7,137 nt of DNA from Desulfuromonas sp. SDB (GTDB lineage: Bacteria; SDB-A): the NCBI GenBank assembly GCA_001412365.1, contig LKUE01000136.1:1-7137 (forward strand), given 5' to 3'. The position numbers and the translations under genes were made by a program. Each line of letters begins with the position of its first letter. Position 1 is the stretch's first letter. Shown here one piece after another: positions 1-5,583 of this stretch. The notes below the pieces were generated by a model. The model ran no database searches. It worked only from the letters and a program-made list of their open reading frames with translations, and was not told the origin of the DNA.

Positions 1-25
1 CGGGTTTGTGGGATGGGTGTAGGGC

Positions 26-45
26 TCTGTGTTCATCTGTGGTTT
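26..45. repeat. possible dispersed repeat word at gene end
   Basis: The word TCTGTGTTCATCTGTGGTT contains a 6-base direct repeat, TCTGTG, spaced 10 bases apart (26-31 and 36-41). From memory, very similar words (reverse complement AACCACAGATGAACACAGA) occur as dispersed intergenic repeats in many environmental bacterial genomes. Only one copy is visible here, so calling it a repeat rests on recognition and not on the window. It overlaps the last codons and the TGA stop (33-35) of the CPBP gene, so the protein's final residues NHR come from this word. The 25 bases to its left hold nothing I can identify. Confidence 0.4.
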
Positions 46-902
46 ATTATTTCTCGAGGGGAGGAGGAAATTTTCATATAAACCAAAGAAGCAATAGCTA
101 GAATTCCAGTCAATATTAGCATGGGATAGTTCCCAAAAACAATATTGAATCTCTGAGGTTCATTGGCAATTTCACCAGTTGATTTATTTATAAAAAAACC
201 AGGCAGAAATACAAAATTAAAGCTGAGATGAAGCGCCCAGGAATAAACAATTTTTCCAGTCTTTAAGATCAGAACATTTCTCAATACACCCACAAAAAAC
301 AGCGAGAATAAGGTAAGCAAAGTTAAAGAAGTTTTAAACTGCATCGAACTAAATACATACAATGCCTGATGCATCAAACTGAAAAACAGGGCAATGGAAA
401 CAGCAATTATTGTTGGATTCAATTTTTTTATACTTCTTTGCAAACCAAGTAGTAAAAACGCTCCCACCAGGATTTCCTCATTGAAAGTTTCCGGAAAGAA
501 GTAAATATAACCGGCAATTATCTGATGAAAGGGAGTAGAAACTGAATAGAAACTCTTATAATTAAGTAATTCCGGTTTAAAGGAATAATGGCTGATTTCC
601 GATAAATGATAAATCAGAATATAAGATCCGATAACCAGCAATACAGTTACCACAAGAAATTTAAGAAGATCCATCTTTTGTAAACAAATACCCAGATTCT
701 TTTTCCAGGAATCAGGATCTCTAAATTTCATGATAATAATAATCAGAACTGAAGCCAGTAATGATAAAATCCAGCCCCAGTGGGGAGAAGAATTTTCAAA
801 ACTCAACTGGGGATTGTAGTTCAGGAATAACCAAATCAGATAAACTAAAATGATTAATCCGAACCTTTTCAGCAAATAACTGATTTTCGGGTATGTTTTC
901 AA
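33..902 (-). CDS. CPBP-family intramembrane protease-like membrane protein
   Basis: This is a 289-residue polytopic membrane protein with about seven or eight hydrophobic segments. It carries the three signature motifs of the CPBP (Rce1/CaaX protease, Abi) family. These are a Glu-Glu pair at E142-E143 (NEEILVGAF), FxxxH at F174-H178 (FFSLMH), and HxxxN at H225-N229 (HLSFN). Known members are membrane proteases or, in bacteria, bacteriocin-immunity and maturation proteins; the substrate here is unknown. The first motif is normally EExxxR, but glycine replaces the arginine (G147). The glutamates and histidines expected to be catalytic are kept, so activity remains possible. The start is a TTG at 902. 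An in-frame stop, which is the TAA of the preceding gene, blocks any upstream extension, and the next Met is at residue 59. No good Shine-Dalgarno site precedes it, so translation may be coupled to the gene 15 bases upstream. It is the last gene of the leftward operon. The family call is firm; the function is not. Confidence 0.85.
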   Translation of the reverse strand: MKTYPKISYLLKRFGLIILVYLIWLFLNYNPQLSFENSSPHWGWILSLLASVLIIIIMKFRDPDSWKKNLGICLQKMDLLKFLVVTVLLVIGSYILIYHLSEISHYSFKPELLNYKSFYSVSTPFHQIIAGYIYFFPETFNEEILVGAFLLLGLQRSIKKLNPTIIAVSIALFFSLMHQALYVFSSMQFKTSLTLLTLFSLFFVGVLRNVLILKTGKIVYSWALHLSFNFVFLPGFFINKSTGEIANEPQRFNIVFGNYPMLILTGILAIASLVYMKISSSPREIINHR

Positions 903-917
903 ATTATAAAATTTGAA

Positions 918-1115
918 TTAATTCTTTTTTTCCAAAAATAGTTTGCCTAGAGGAAGCCAAATTATAATAAAATGACAGGCTACCCCTCCTGTTATTATTG
1001 ATATGACATTATCTTTATAAGGAGTGCCTTTTAAAACCCAAGCAGATCCCACCATCACCAATCCCCAGATAATTGCGCTGGCTATGATCAGATATCCCGC
1101 TTTGCCTTTATTCAA
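918..1115 (-). CDS. small two-helix membrane protein, unknown function
   Basis: This encodes a 65-residue protein that I do not recognise. It has two hydrophobic segments, about residues 7-28 (GYLIIASAIIWGLVMVGSAW) and 37-55, joined by a short polar loop containing KGTPYKDN. The C-terminus is lysine-rich (LEKKN). A two-helix hairpin in the inner membrane is the likely topology. The start codon is TTG at 1115. It is strongly supported by a consensus AGGAGG five bases upstream, with no competing ATG nearby. The gene lies 21 bases after the acetyltransferase and 15 before the CPBP gene, so it is almost certainly co-transcribed with both. It might act as a partner of the membrane protease, but only adjacency suggests this. 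Confidence 0.75.
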   Translation of the reverse strand: MNKGKAGYLIIASAIIWGLVMVGSAWVLKGTPYKDNVISIITGGVACHFIIIWLPLGKLFLEKKN

Positions 1116-1120
1116 TTTAC

Positions 1121-1126
1121 CCTCCT
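1121..1126 (-). promoter_or_regulatory. Shine-Dalgarno site that fixes a TTG start
   Basis: The minus strand reads AGGAGG followed by GTAAA and then TTG at 1115. A full consensus site at five-base spacing shows that the 65-residue membrane protein begins at TTG, with no ATG available. Confidence 0.75.
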
Positions 1127-1136
1127 TTGTATTTAT

Positions 1137-1667
1137 TCAATTCTTCAAAATCATCAGATACTCCGGTTCAGCCTCATCAGGTATCTTAACTGTTTTCCAG
1201 TAAGAGAAACCAGCTTTCTGATAGGCTTTAATTGCAGCTTTATTAGCCAGCTCCGGTCCGATAATGCATTTTTCAACATCAAATATTTTAAACACAACTT
1301 CATTTAAAAATTTCTTTATTATTTCCGGCCCCAGTCCCCGATGGAGGTAATTCTCATCTCCGATAAACAAGTCCATCCCTGCTGAATTGTTATCTGCTTG
1401 TATGTGCTTATTGTAATCAGGATAATCGGTGATTTTATAAGTTTGAATATAACCGATAGAATTCTGATCAATATAAATTATAAACGCTTTGGTAGAACAA
1501 ATATCTCTGGTCCGGGGTAGATAATGATCTTCTACATTCCGGTAAAATTGATAATTTCTACCCTTACCGTACCATTTAGCAACATGATCTAAATTAAGCC
1601 ATTTATACAACAAGTTGAGATGATCTGGCTTCAATGGTATGAATTTTACTTGAAGATTATTTTGCAT
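1137..1667 (-). CDS. GNAT acetyltransferase, AAC(6')-like
   Basis: This is a 176-residue GNAT-fold N-acetyltransferase that would transfer an acetyl group from acetyl-CoA to an amine. The N-terminal part (FIPLKPDHLNLLYKWL, then KWYGKG) and the central AGMDLFIGD (residues 96-104) resemble the AAC(6')-Ib type of aminoglycoside 6'-acetyltransferase, which has RGIDQFIGEP at the same place. The acetyl-CoA pyrophosphate loop is HRGLGPE (109-115). The C-terminal helix NKAAIKAYQKAGF (142-154) is the usual end of the fold in this subfamily. Length matches the family. The same subfamily (Acetyltransf_8/RimJ-like) also includes siderophore, peptide and protein acetyltransferases, so a resistance role should not be assumed. 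The ATG at 1667 lies 23 bases after the preceding gene and has no clear ribosome binding site. Its place in an operon with a metal transporter and membrane proteins gives no specific substrate clue. The fold is confident; the aminoglycoside substrate is only possible. Confidence 0.85.
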   Translation of the reverse strand: MQNNLQVKFIPLKPDHLNLLYKWLNLDHVAKWYGKGRNYQFYRNVEDHYLPRTRDICSTKAFIIYIDQNSIGYIQTYKITDYPDYNKHIQADNNSAGMDLFIGDENYLHRGLGPEIIKKFLNEVVFKIFDVEKCIIGPELANKAAIKAYQKAGFSYWKTVKIPDEAEPEYLMILKN

Positions 1668-1690
1668 AGTCAGATAAATTTATTTTCTAA

Positions 1691-2392
1691 TCAGTATCCG
1701 TTCTGTTCCCACTGGTAATCTAAATTATAAAACTGTCTTTCCCCGGTTTGGGCATCAAAAACCTGAATGTAACTACCACCCGCTTCATCACCAACCATCA
1801 CAATTTTATCATCAATAAGATTGATATAAACTTCATTCATATACTGACTATGTCCAATCATCAGCTGAACACCCTCTCCCCGCCATATTTCCTCACCTGT
1901 CTTTGCATCCAGACAAACCAATCCTGAACCGGTGGATATGGGATGATAGATGGCAATGTACAGGTTGCTTCCATCGAGTATAACTTTCAAGTACTTCCCA
2001 TAGAACAAGGGGGGATCAGGATTATATGTCCATAGAATTTGATCATCCGGCTGGACTTTTAAACTGATTTGAGAACCGGTTATTGTATGGGATTCAGGCA
2101 TAACCGGCTCAGTCATTAGATTTCCCAGTAAACTGCCATCCTCATAATAGACCGGAAAATTTACTCCGTCCATGCCCAGTTCTGGTTGGTCCCACAGCCG
2201 GGGTTCCTGGTTTACATCCCAGACAATATTAGGATTAACTGTGTCTTCAACAGACATCAATTTTAAATGATCAACATCCAAAACCCATCGGTCGAATACA
2301 ACTAACTTCGGAGGGGGATAGAGCAATCCTTCTCCGGATAACTGAGTTGCCAAGACCATCAACAGCAGTAATAATTCAATGAATTTTCTCAT
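1691..2392 (-). CDS. secreted PQQ-repeat-like protein, paralogue A
   Basis: This 233-residue exported protein has no function I recognise. A Sec signal peptide covers about residues 1-20 (basic MRK, then a leucine-rich core), with no lipobox cysteine, so it is probably periplasmic. The middle (38-70) is rich in W and D (FDRWVLDVDHLKL, VWDV, LWDQPEL). The C-terminal half has two blade-like units of the PQQ/beta-propeller type: 143-170, ending GLVCLDAKTGEEIW, and 195-221, ending VFDAQTGER. Two units are too few for a closed propeller, so the protein may be a partial propeller or may multimerise. It is clearly a paralogue of the protein encoded at 3262-3972, sharing GKYLK, a YIAIY..ISTG.GLVCLD block, HS-Y-NEV and a GDEA segment. 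A strong AGGGGGGAG ribosome binding site sits just before the ATG at 2392. The gene follows the ZIP transporter by 30 bases. A role linked to metal uptake is inference from position. Confidence 0.8.
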   Translation of the reverse strand: MRKFIELLLLLMVLATQLSGEGLLYPPPKLVVFDRWVLDVDHLKLMSVEDTVNPNIVWDVNQEPRLWDQPELGMDGVNFPVYYEDGSLLGNLMTEPVMPESHTITGSQISLKVQPDDQILWTYNPDPPLFYGKYLKVILDGSNLYIAIYHPISTGSGLVCLDAKTGEEIWRGEGVQLMIGHSQYMNEVYINLIDDKIVMVGDEAGGSYIQVFDAQTGERQFYNLDYQWEQNGY

Positions 2393-2394
2393 GT

Positions 2395-2403
2395 CTCCCC
2401 CCT
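2395..2403 (-). promoter_or_regulatory. strong ribosome binding site of paralogue A
   Basis: The minus strand reads AGGGGGGAG two bases before the ATG at 2392. A nearly identical AGGGGGAG precedes the paralogue at 3972, so the duplication probably included the ribosome binding site. Both exported proteins are probably translated well. Confidence 0.6.
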
Positions 2404-2422
2404 TGTTTGTTTTTCTTCACAA

Positions 2423-3232
2423 CTAAGCAAACATCAGTAAACTCAGTGCCATCACCAACATTCCCCCAATCAATCCCCCGATGGCAATATGGTGTTCTCC
2501 GTATTCTTCTGCGGTGGGCAGCAGTTCATCCAATGATATGTATATCATGATTCCGGCTACTCCGGCAAAAATCACTCCAAATGTTATTTGATTAAAAAAG
2601 GTCCTTAAGATGAAGAAACCCAACAACGCCCCTATCGGTTCAGCTAAGCCGGATAAAAAGGACAGCCAGAAAGCTTTTTTCCTGCTCCGGGTGGAATAGT
2701 AAATAGGAGCAGAAACTGCTACTCCTTCGGGAATGTTGTGGATGGCAATAGCCACCGCGATGCTGATCCCCAGGGCAGGATCGGACAATGCTCCCATAAA
2801 GGTTGCCAATCCTTCCGGAAAATTATGGATAGATATTACCAGAGCGGAAAACATTCCCATTCTCAGCAATTTTTTATTTTTATATTCATCTAGAGTTTTT
2901 TGTTCCTTGATATTCTTAATTTCATGGGGATTTTCATAAGAGGGAATTAATCTATCAATAATTGCAATCAAGGCAATCCCTCCGAAAAATGCAATTACGG
3001 TGACCCAGTATCCACCCCTGGTTCCTAACTCCGAAACAAGTGAATCCTTGGCTTTGAAAAATATCTCCACCAGGGAAATGTAAATCATTACTCCTGCGGA
3101 AAAACCCAAGGAACCTGCCAAAAACTTCGGATTAAAATTCCGGGAAAAGAAAGCCATGGTGCTGCCGATTCCAGTAGAGAGTCCGGCAAAAACAGTTAAA
3201 CCAAATGCAAAAACAATGTTTTCAATAGACAT
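2423..3232 (-). CDS. zupT: ZIP-family divalent metal transporter (ZupT-like)
   Basis: This 269-residue inner-membrane protein imports divalent metals, typically Zn(II) and, in ZupT, also Fe, Mn or Co. About eight transmembrane segments are visible. The metal-site motifs are intact: HNFPEG in TM4 (H136, N137, E140) and HNIPEG in TM5 (H165, N166, E169). They are followed by SGLAEPIGA (194-202) and the C-terminal GVAGIMIYISLDELLP block, all typical of the GufA/ZupT branch. A charged cytoplasmic loop of about residues 99-124 (lysine- and glutamate-rich, only one histidine) lies between TM3 and TM4, shorter and less histidine-rich than in many eukaryotic ZIPs. Length is normal. The start is the ATG at 3232, with no strong Shine-Dalgarno site, 29 bases after the upstream gene. 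It sits exactly between two paralogous exported proteins, suggesting they serve the same transport function. The family is very secure; which metal is carried is not visible. Confidence 0.95.
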   Translation of the reverse strand: MSIENIVFAFGLTVFAGLSTGIGSTMAFFSRNFNPKFLAGSLGFSAGVMIYISLVEIFFKAKDSLVSELGTRGGYWVTVIAFFGGIALIAIIDRLIPSYENPHEIKNIKEQKTLDEYKNKKLLRMGMFSALVISIHNFPEGLATFMGALSDPALGISIAVAIAIHNIPEGVAVSAPIYYSTRSRKKAFWLSFLSGLAEPIGALLGFFILRTFFNQITFGVIFAGVAGIMIYISLDELLPTAEEYGEHHIAIGGLIGGMLVMALSLLMFA

Positions 3233-3261
3233 ATAACAAGCTTATACAATTTATCTGAATT

Positions 3262-3972
3262 TTACCACAGCCAGTTTATTTTACTGAAAAGTCTCTCTCC
3301 GGTTTCCGCATCAAATATTTGAAGATAATATCCTGCCGCTTCATCACCGGCTAATATAACTTTATCGCCAATAACCTTGATAAAAACTTCATTTTGGTAA
3401 ATGCTGTGGGGTACCATTAATTGTTCAACATCCCCTTTCCAAATTTCTTCTCCATTCCGGACATCCAGGCAGACCAAGCCGGCTCCGGTGGATATTAGGT
3501 CATAGATTGCAATATAGATATTATTTCCCCCCAGAGGAAAAACAGCTTTTAAATATTTACCGAAGAATAAATGCAAATCTGGATCATATATCCATAAAGT
3601 ATCTTTGTTTTCTTCATCTCTCAATACAAGCTTACTTCCTACAATAACATCTTCCTGTTTTACCTCTTCAATAGTCAGTATTCCTATCAGGGAATCGGTT
3701 TCATAAGCCAGAACCTCCCTGTTTTCCCATATCTGAATTGACTGTCCCTGATGGCTTAACTCCGGATTATCCCACTTTACCGTTTCTTCACTTACATCCC
3801 AAAACACATTATGTTGATTAATTGCAGATGAATCAACAAATTCCAGTTTATCCAGGTCAAAAATCCAATCTTTAAACAATATTAATTTATCCAATTCACC
3901 AATTTCCTCATCAGCAAATAATAATGTTCCTGAATATAGAATTAGCAGCAGTACAATAATAGTTTTTATCAT
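3262..3972 (-). CDS. secreted PQQ-repeat-like protein, paralogue B
   Basis: This 236-residue exported protein is paralogous to the one encoded at 1691-2392. The signal peptide covers about residues 1-20 (MIK, hydrophobic core, likely cleavage after LLFA before DEE). It has no lipidation cysteine. The layout matches the paralogue: LFKDWIFDLDKLEF (32-45), FWDV (57-60), WDNPEL (67-72), YDPDLHLFFGKYLK (129-142), then two PQQ-like units ending GLVCLDVRNGEEIW (165-178) and IFDAETGER (219-227). One histidine, the HS pair at H189-S190, is conserved with the paralogue, as is the acidic GDEA. The start is the ATG at 3972, behind AGGGGGAG at 3-base spacing. It follows the DUF4332-like gene by 21 bases and precedes the ZIP transporter by 29. 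Possible roles are a metal-binding or envelope scaffold protein. No enzyme motif is visible, and function is unknown. Confidence 0.8.
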   Translation of the reverse strand: MIKTIIVLLLILYSGTLLFADEEIGELDKLILFKDWIFDLDKLEFVDSSAINQHNVFWDVSEETVKWDNPELSHQGQSIQIWENREVLAYETDSLIGILTIEEVKQEDVIVGSKLVLRDEENKDTLWIYDPDLHLFFGKYLKAVFPLGGNNIYIAIYDLISTGAGLVCLDVRNGEEIWKGDVEQLMVPHSIYQNEVFIKVIGDKVILAGDEAAGYYLQIFDAETGERLFSKINWLW

Positions 3973-3975
3973 GAT

Positions 3976-3983
3976 CTCCCCCT
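3976..3983 (-). promoter_or_regulatory. strong ribosome binding site of paralogue B
   Basis: The minus strand reads AGGGGGAG, then ATC, then the ATG at 3972. It supports that start and matches the site in front of the second paralogue. Confidence 0.6.
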
Positions 3984-3993
3984 GATATAGTAG

Positions 3994-4698
3994 CTATTCC
4001 TCCACAATTTTATCTAATTTACGAGCGCTTTCAATATTATGAACCAGATCACTGGGATTGGGTACCATTCCATCCCAACCTGATTCTTTGACAAACTTTA
4101 CAAAGAATTCATGCAGTTCATCCGGTTTAAATTTTGCAATTTTATCCGGTGAATCAAGTCCGGCATCGTAGTAAAGGCGGGTTAATTTAGTTTTGACATA
4201 TCCCAAACGGGTAAGATCGGATAATTTTACCAATTCCAGAATTATCTTTTCCGGAATATTCAGCTTTGTTGATAATTCTTTTCTCTGTTTACCGGTTTTT
4301 CCCTCTTGCAGCATTTGCTCAACATTCATAATACCGTAATCTTCCAGCTTTTTTACATAATTTTTATTAATTCCCATAAACTTGCAGATTGGAAATATTC
4401 TTCTGGTTTTTTCAGTTCTGCTCCGGCGTAGTCTGCTGGTGTATTTTAACAGATCATTATCTTCCTTGAATTTAAAATAATTCATCAGTACGTACAGTGT
4501 TCCTTTAGCTGATTTTTTCTCTTTTTCAGTATCATCTACATAAGCTTTTATGTCTCCTGAATTCACTTCCTGTATTTTTTTACCTCTATTTTTAATTATA
4601 TATTCATTAAATTTTTGGATAGTGCGGATATTTCGGTCAATTACACTTGATTTTTTCCCCTTTATCTTCAAAAACTTTTCAAAATTTTTTTCATTCAT
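3994..4698 (-). CDS. SAM-like (integrase N-terminal) and DUF4332-like HhH protein
   Basis: This 234-residue, basic, probably cytoplasmic protein appears to combine two DNA-binding folds. Residues 1-85 look like the SAM-like core-binding domain of tyrosine recombinases: a FLKIKGKKSSVIDRNIRTI helix, then IQEVNSGDIKAYV, then SAKGTLYVLMNYFKF. The catalytic domain with its R-H-R-Y residues is absent. A basic linker (90-101, RRSRTEKTRR) follows. Residues 105-230 resemble DUF4332 or helix-hairpin-helix repeats, with GINKNYVKKLEDYGIMNVEQML (109-130) and LGYVKTKLTRLYYDAGLDSPDKIAKF (165-190) showing the alternating 'pass the gate / slot position' pattern. The domain calls are from pattern memory. The ATG at 4698 is supported by GGAG six bases upstream. 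It is the first gene of the leftward operon, beside the divergent promoter region, so it might be a regulator or nucleoid-type DNA binder. It does not look like a decayed integrase, because the C-terminal half is a coherent different domain. Confidence 0.7.
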   Translation of the reverse strand: MNEKNFEKFLKIKGKKSSVIDRNIRTIQKFNEYIIKNRGKKIQEVNSGDIKAYVDDTEKEKKSAKGTLYVLMNYFKFKEDNDLLKYTSRLRRSRTEKTRRIFPICKFMGINKNYVKKLEDYGIMNVEQMLQEGKTGKQRKELSTKLNIPEKIILELVKLSDLTRLGYVKTKLTRLYYDAGLDSPDKIAKFKPDELHEFFVKFVKESGWDGMVPNPSDLVHNIESARKLDKIVEE

Positions 4699-4722
4699 CT
4701 TTTTCTCCAGCTAGATTTTGAG

Positions 4723-4748
4723 AATATTTTAATGGAAAATAAAATATT
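4723..4748. repeat. perfect 9-base inverted repeat, possible operator
   Basis: AATATTTTA (4723-4731) and TAAAATATT (4740-4748) are perfect reverse complements separated by eight bases. The repeat lies in the divergent intergenic region and covers the -10 element and spacer of the candidate leftward promoter, where a dimeric repressor could block transcription. It consists only of A and T in an AT-rich region, so chance is a real alternative. It does not match Fur or Zur boxes as I remember them. Confidence 0.35.
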
Positions 4749-4755
4749 TTGTATA
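4726..4755 (-). promoter_or_regulatory. weak candidate promoter for the leftward operon
   Basis: On the minus strand, TATACA (4755-4750) is followed by an 18-base spacer and TAAAAT (4731-4726). These match the sigma70 consensus at 4/6 and 5/6. Transcription would start near 4719, about 20 bases before the ATG at 4698, with the GGAG site inside the leader. The surrounding sequence is very AT-rich and other -10-like words exist. Confidence 0.3.
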
Positions 4756-4791
4756 AAATAGTTCTCTGAAAAATTCTGATATAGTTATTTC

Positions 4792-4820
4792 TTTACCTGC
4801 TTAAAGATATGCTTTACTAT
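4792..4820 (+). promoter_or_regulatory. candidate promoter for the repair-gene operon
   Basis: TTTACC (4792-4797), a 17-base spacer and TACTAT (4815-4820) form a possible sigma70 promoter, each hexamer matching 4/6 with optimal spacing. Transcription would begin near 4827, giving a leader of about 19 bases. No Shine-Dalgarno site lies before the ATG at 4846. An overlapping TATATATAA at 4818-4826 offers alternative -10 placements. Confidence 0.35.
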
Positions 4821-4845
4821 ATATAAACAAGTAAATCACATAAAT

Positions 4846-5583
4846 ATGAAAGATAATCCAGATAGATATTACATAGGCACTTCAGGTTGGAATTATACCC
4901 ACTGGAAAAATGTCTTTTACCCTCAAGAAATTTCTAACAAAGAGTGGTTTGATTTTTATTCTGAAAAATTTAAAACTGTTGAAATCAACTACTCCTTTTA
5001 CCGTTGGCCTGATAAAAAAACAGTTATGAAGTGGAAAAATCAAGCTCCAGGTAATTTCAAATTCACCTTAAAAGCTTTTAGGGGAATAACCCACTACAAA
5101 AAATTAAAAGAAGTACACCAGGATATTATTAAATTATACAAATTAGGCAACTTACTGGATAAAAACCTTGGCTGTTTCCTTTTCCAGCTTCCCCCAAGCT
5201 ATACCTGCACCAGCAATAATATTAATAAATTGGCAGATTTCATTGATATTCTGGACAGCAGAAGAAAAAATGTGATTGAGTTCAGAGATGGCAAATGGTG
5301 GAACAGCAAAATTTTCCAGATGTTGGAAAGGAAAAAAATTGCCTTCTGCAATGTTTCCGGATTGAATATGCCTAAACAAATATTCCCTACTGCTGATTTT
5401 TATTATCACCGGCTGCATGGAGAGCATTACTCCACCAAGTACTCCCCTCAGGAAATAAATAAACTTGCCCAACAAATAAAAAAACTATCTGCAAAATACT
5501 ATTACATCTATTTCAATAATGATAAAAGCGCCTATGCAGTTGAAAATGCCCGGCAATTAAGAAATGAGATTGAAAATGCCTGA
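4846..5583 (+). CDS. DUF72 family protein (YecE-like TIM barrel)
   Basis: This 245-residue protein is a full-length member of the DUF72 family, whose TIM-barrel structure is known but whose reaction is not. Every family block is present in order: IGTSGWNYTHW (10-20) and FYP (24-26), TVEINYSFYRWP (44-55), FKFTLKAFRGITHYKKL (71-87), LGCFLFQLPPSY (108-119), VIEFRDGKWW (143-152), YYHRLHG (186-192) and YIYFNNDKSAYAVENARQL (220-238). The residues that line the barrel mouth in the family (E47, H83, Q114, E145, R147, R189, H191, N224, N225) are present, so the active site looks intact. It opens the rightward transcription unit at an ATG with no visible ribosome binding site. Its TGA stop overlaps the start of the DNA glycosylase gene. 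That tight coupling to a repair enzyme suggests a nucleic-acid-related job, but this is inference. Confidence 0.93.
   Translation: MKDNPDRYYIGTSGWNYTHWKNVFYPQEISNKEWFDFYSEKFKTVEINYSFYRWPDKKTVMKWKNQAPGNFKFTLKAFRGITHYKKLKEVHQDIIKLYKLGNLLDKNLGCFLFQLPPSYTCTSNNINKLADFIDILDSRRKNVIEFRDGKWWNSKIFQMLERKKIAFCNVSGLNMPKQIFPTADFYYHRLHGEHYSTKYSPQEINKLAQQIKKLSAKYYYIYFNNDKSAYAVENARQLRNEIENA

Noticed and set aside
2733-2939. 68-residue open frame on the plus strand
   Set aside because: It lies wholly inside the ZIP transporter gene on the opposite strand, has no ribosome binding site and resembles no family.
3994-4698. Decayed phage integrase or mobile element
   Set aside because: Only the N-terminal fold is integrase-like. 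The rest is an intact different domain, the frame is unbroken, and no attachment site, tRNA or other mobile gene is present.
4818-4826. Archaeal TATA box with a leaderless transcript
   Set aside because: TATATATAA sits about 24 bases before the ATG, which would fit. The strong Shine-Dalgarno sites, TTG starts and gene content point to a bacterium, and the same bases fit a bacterial -10 region.
5152-5475. 107-residue open frame on the minus strand
   Set aside because: It is antisense to the well-conserved DUF72 gene; its sequence is a by-product of that gene's codons.
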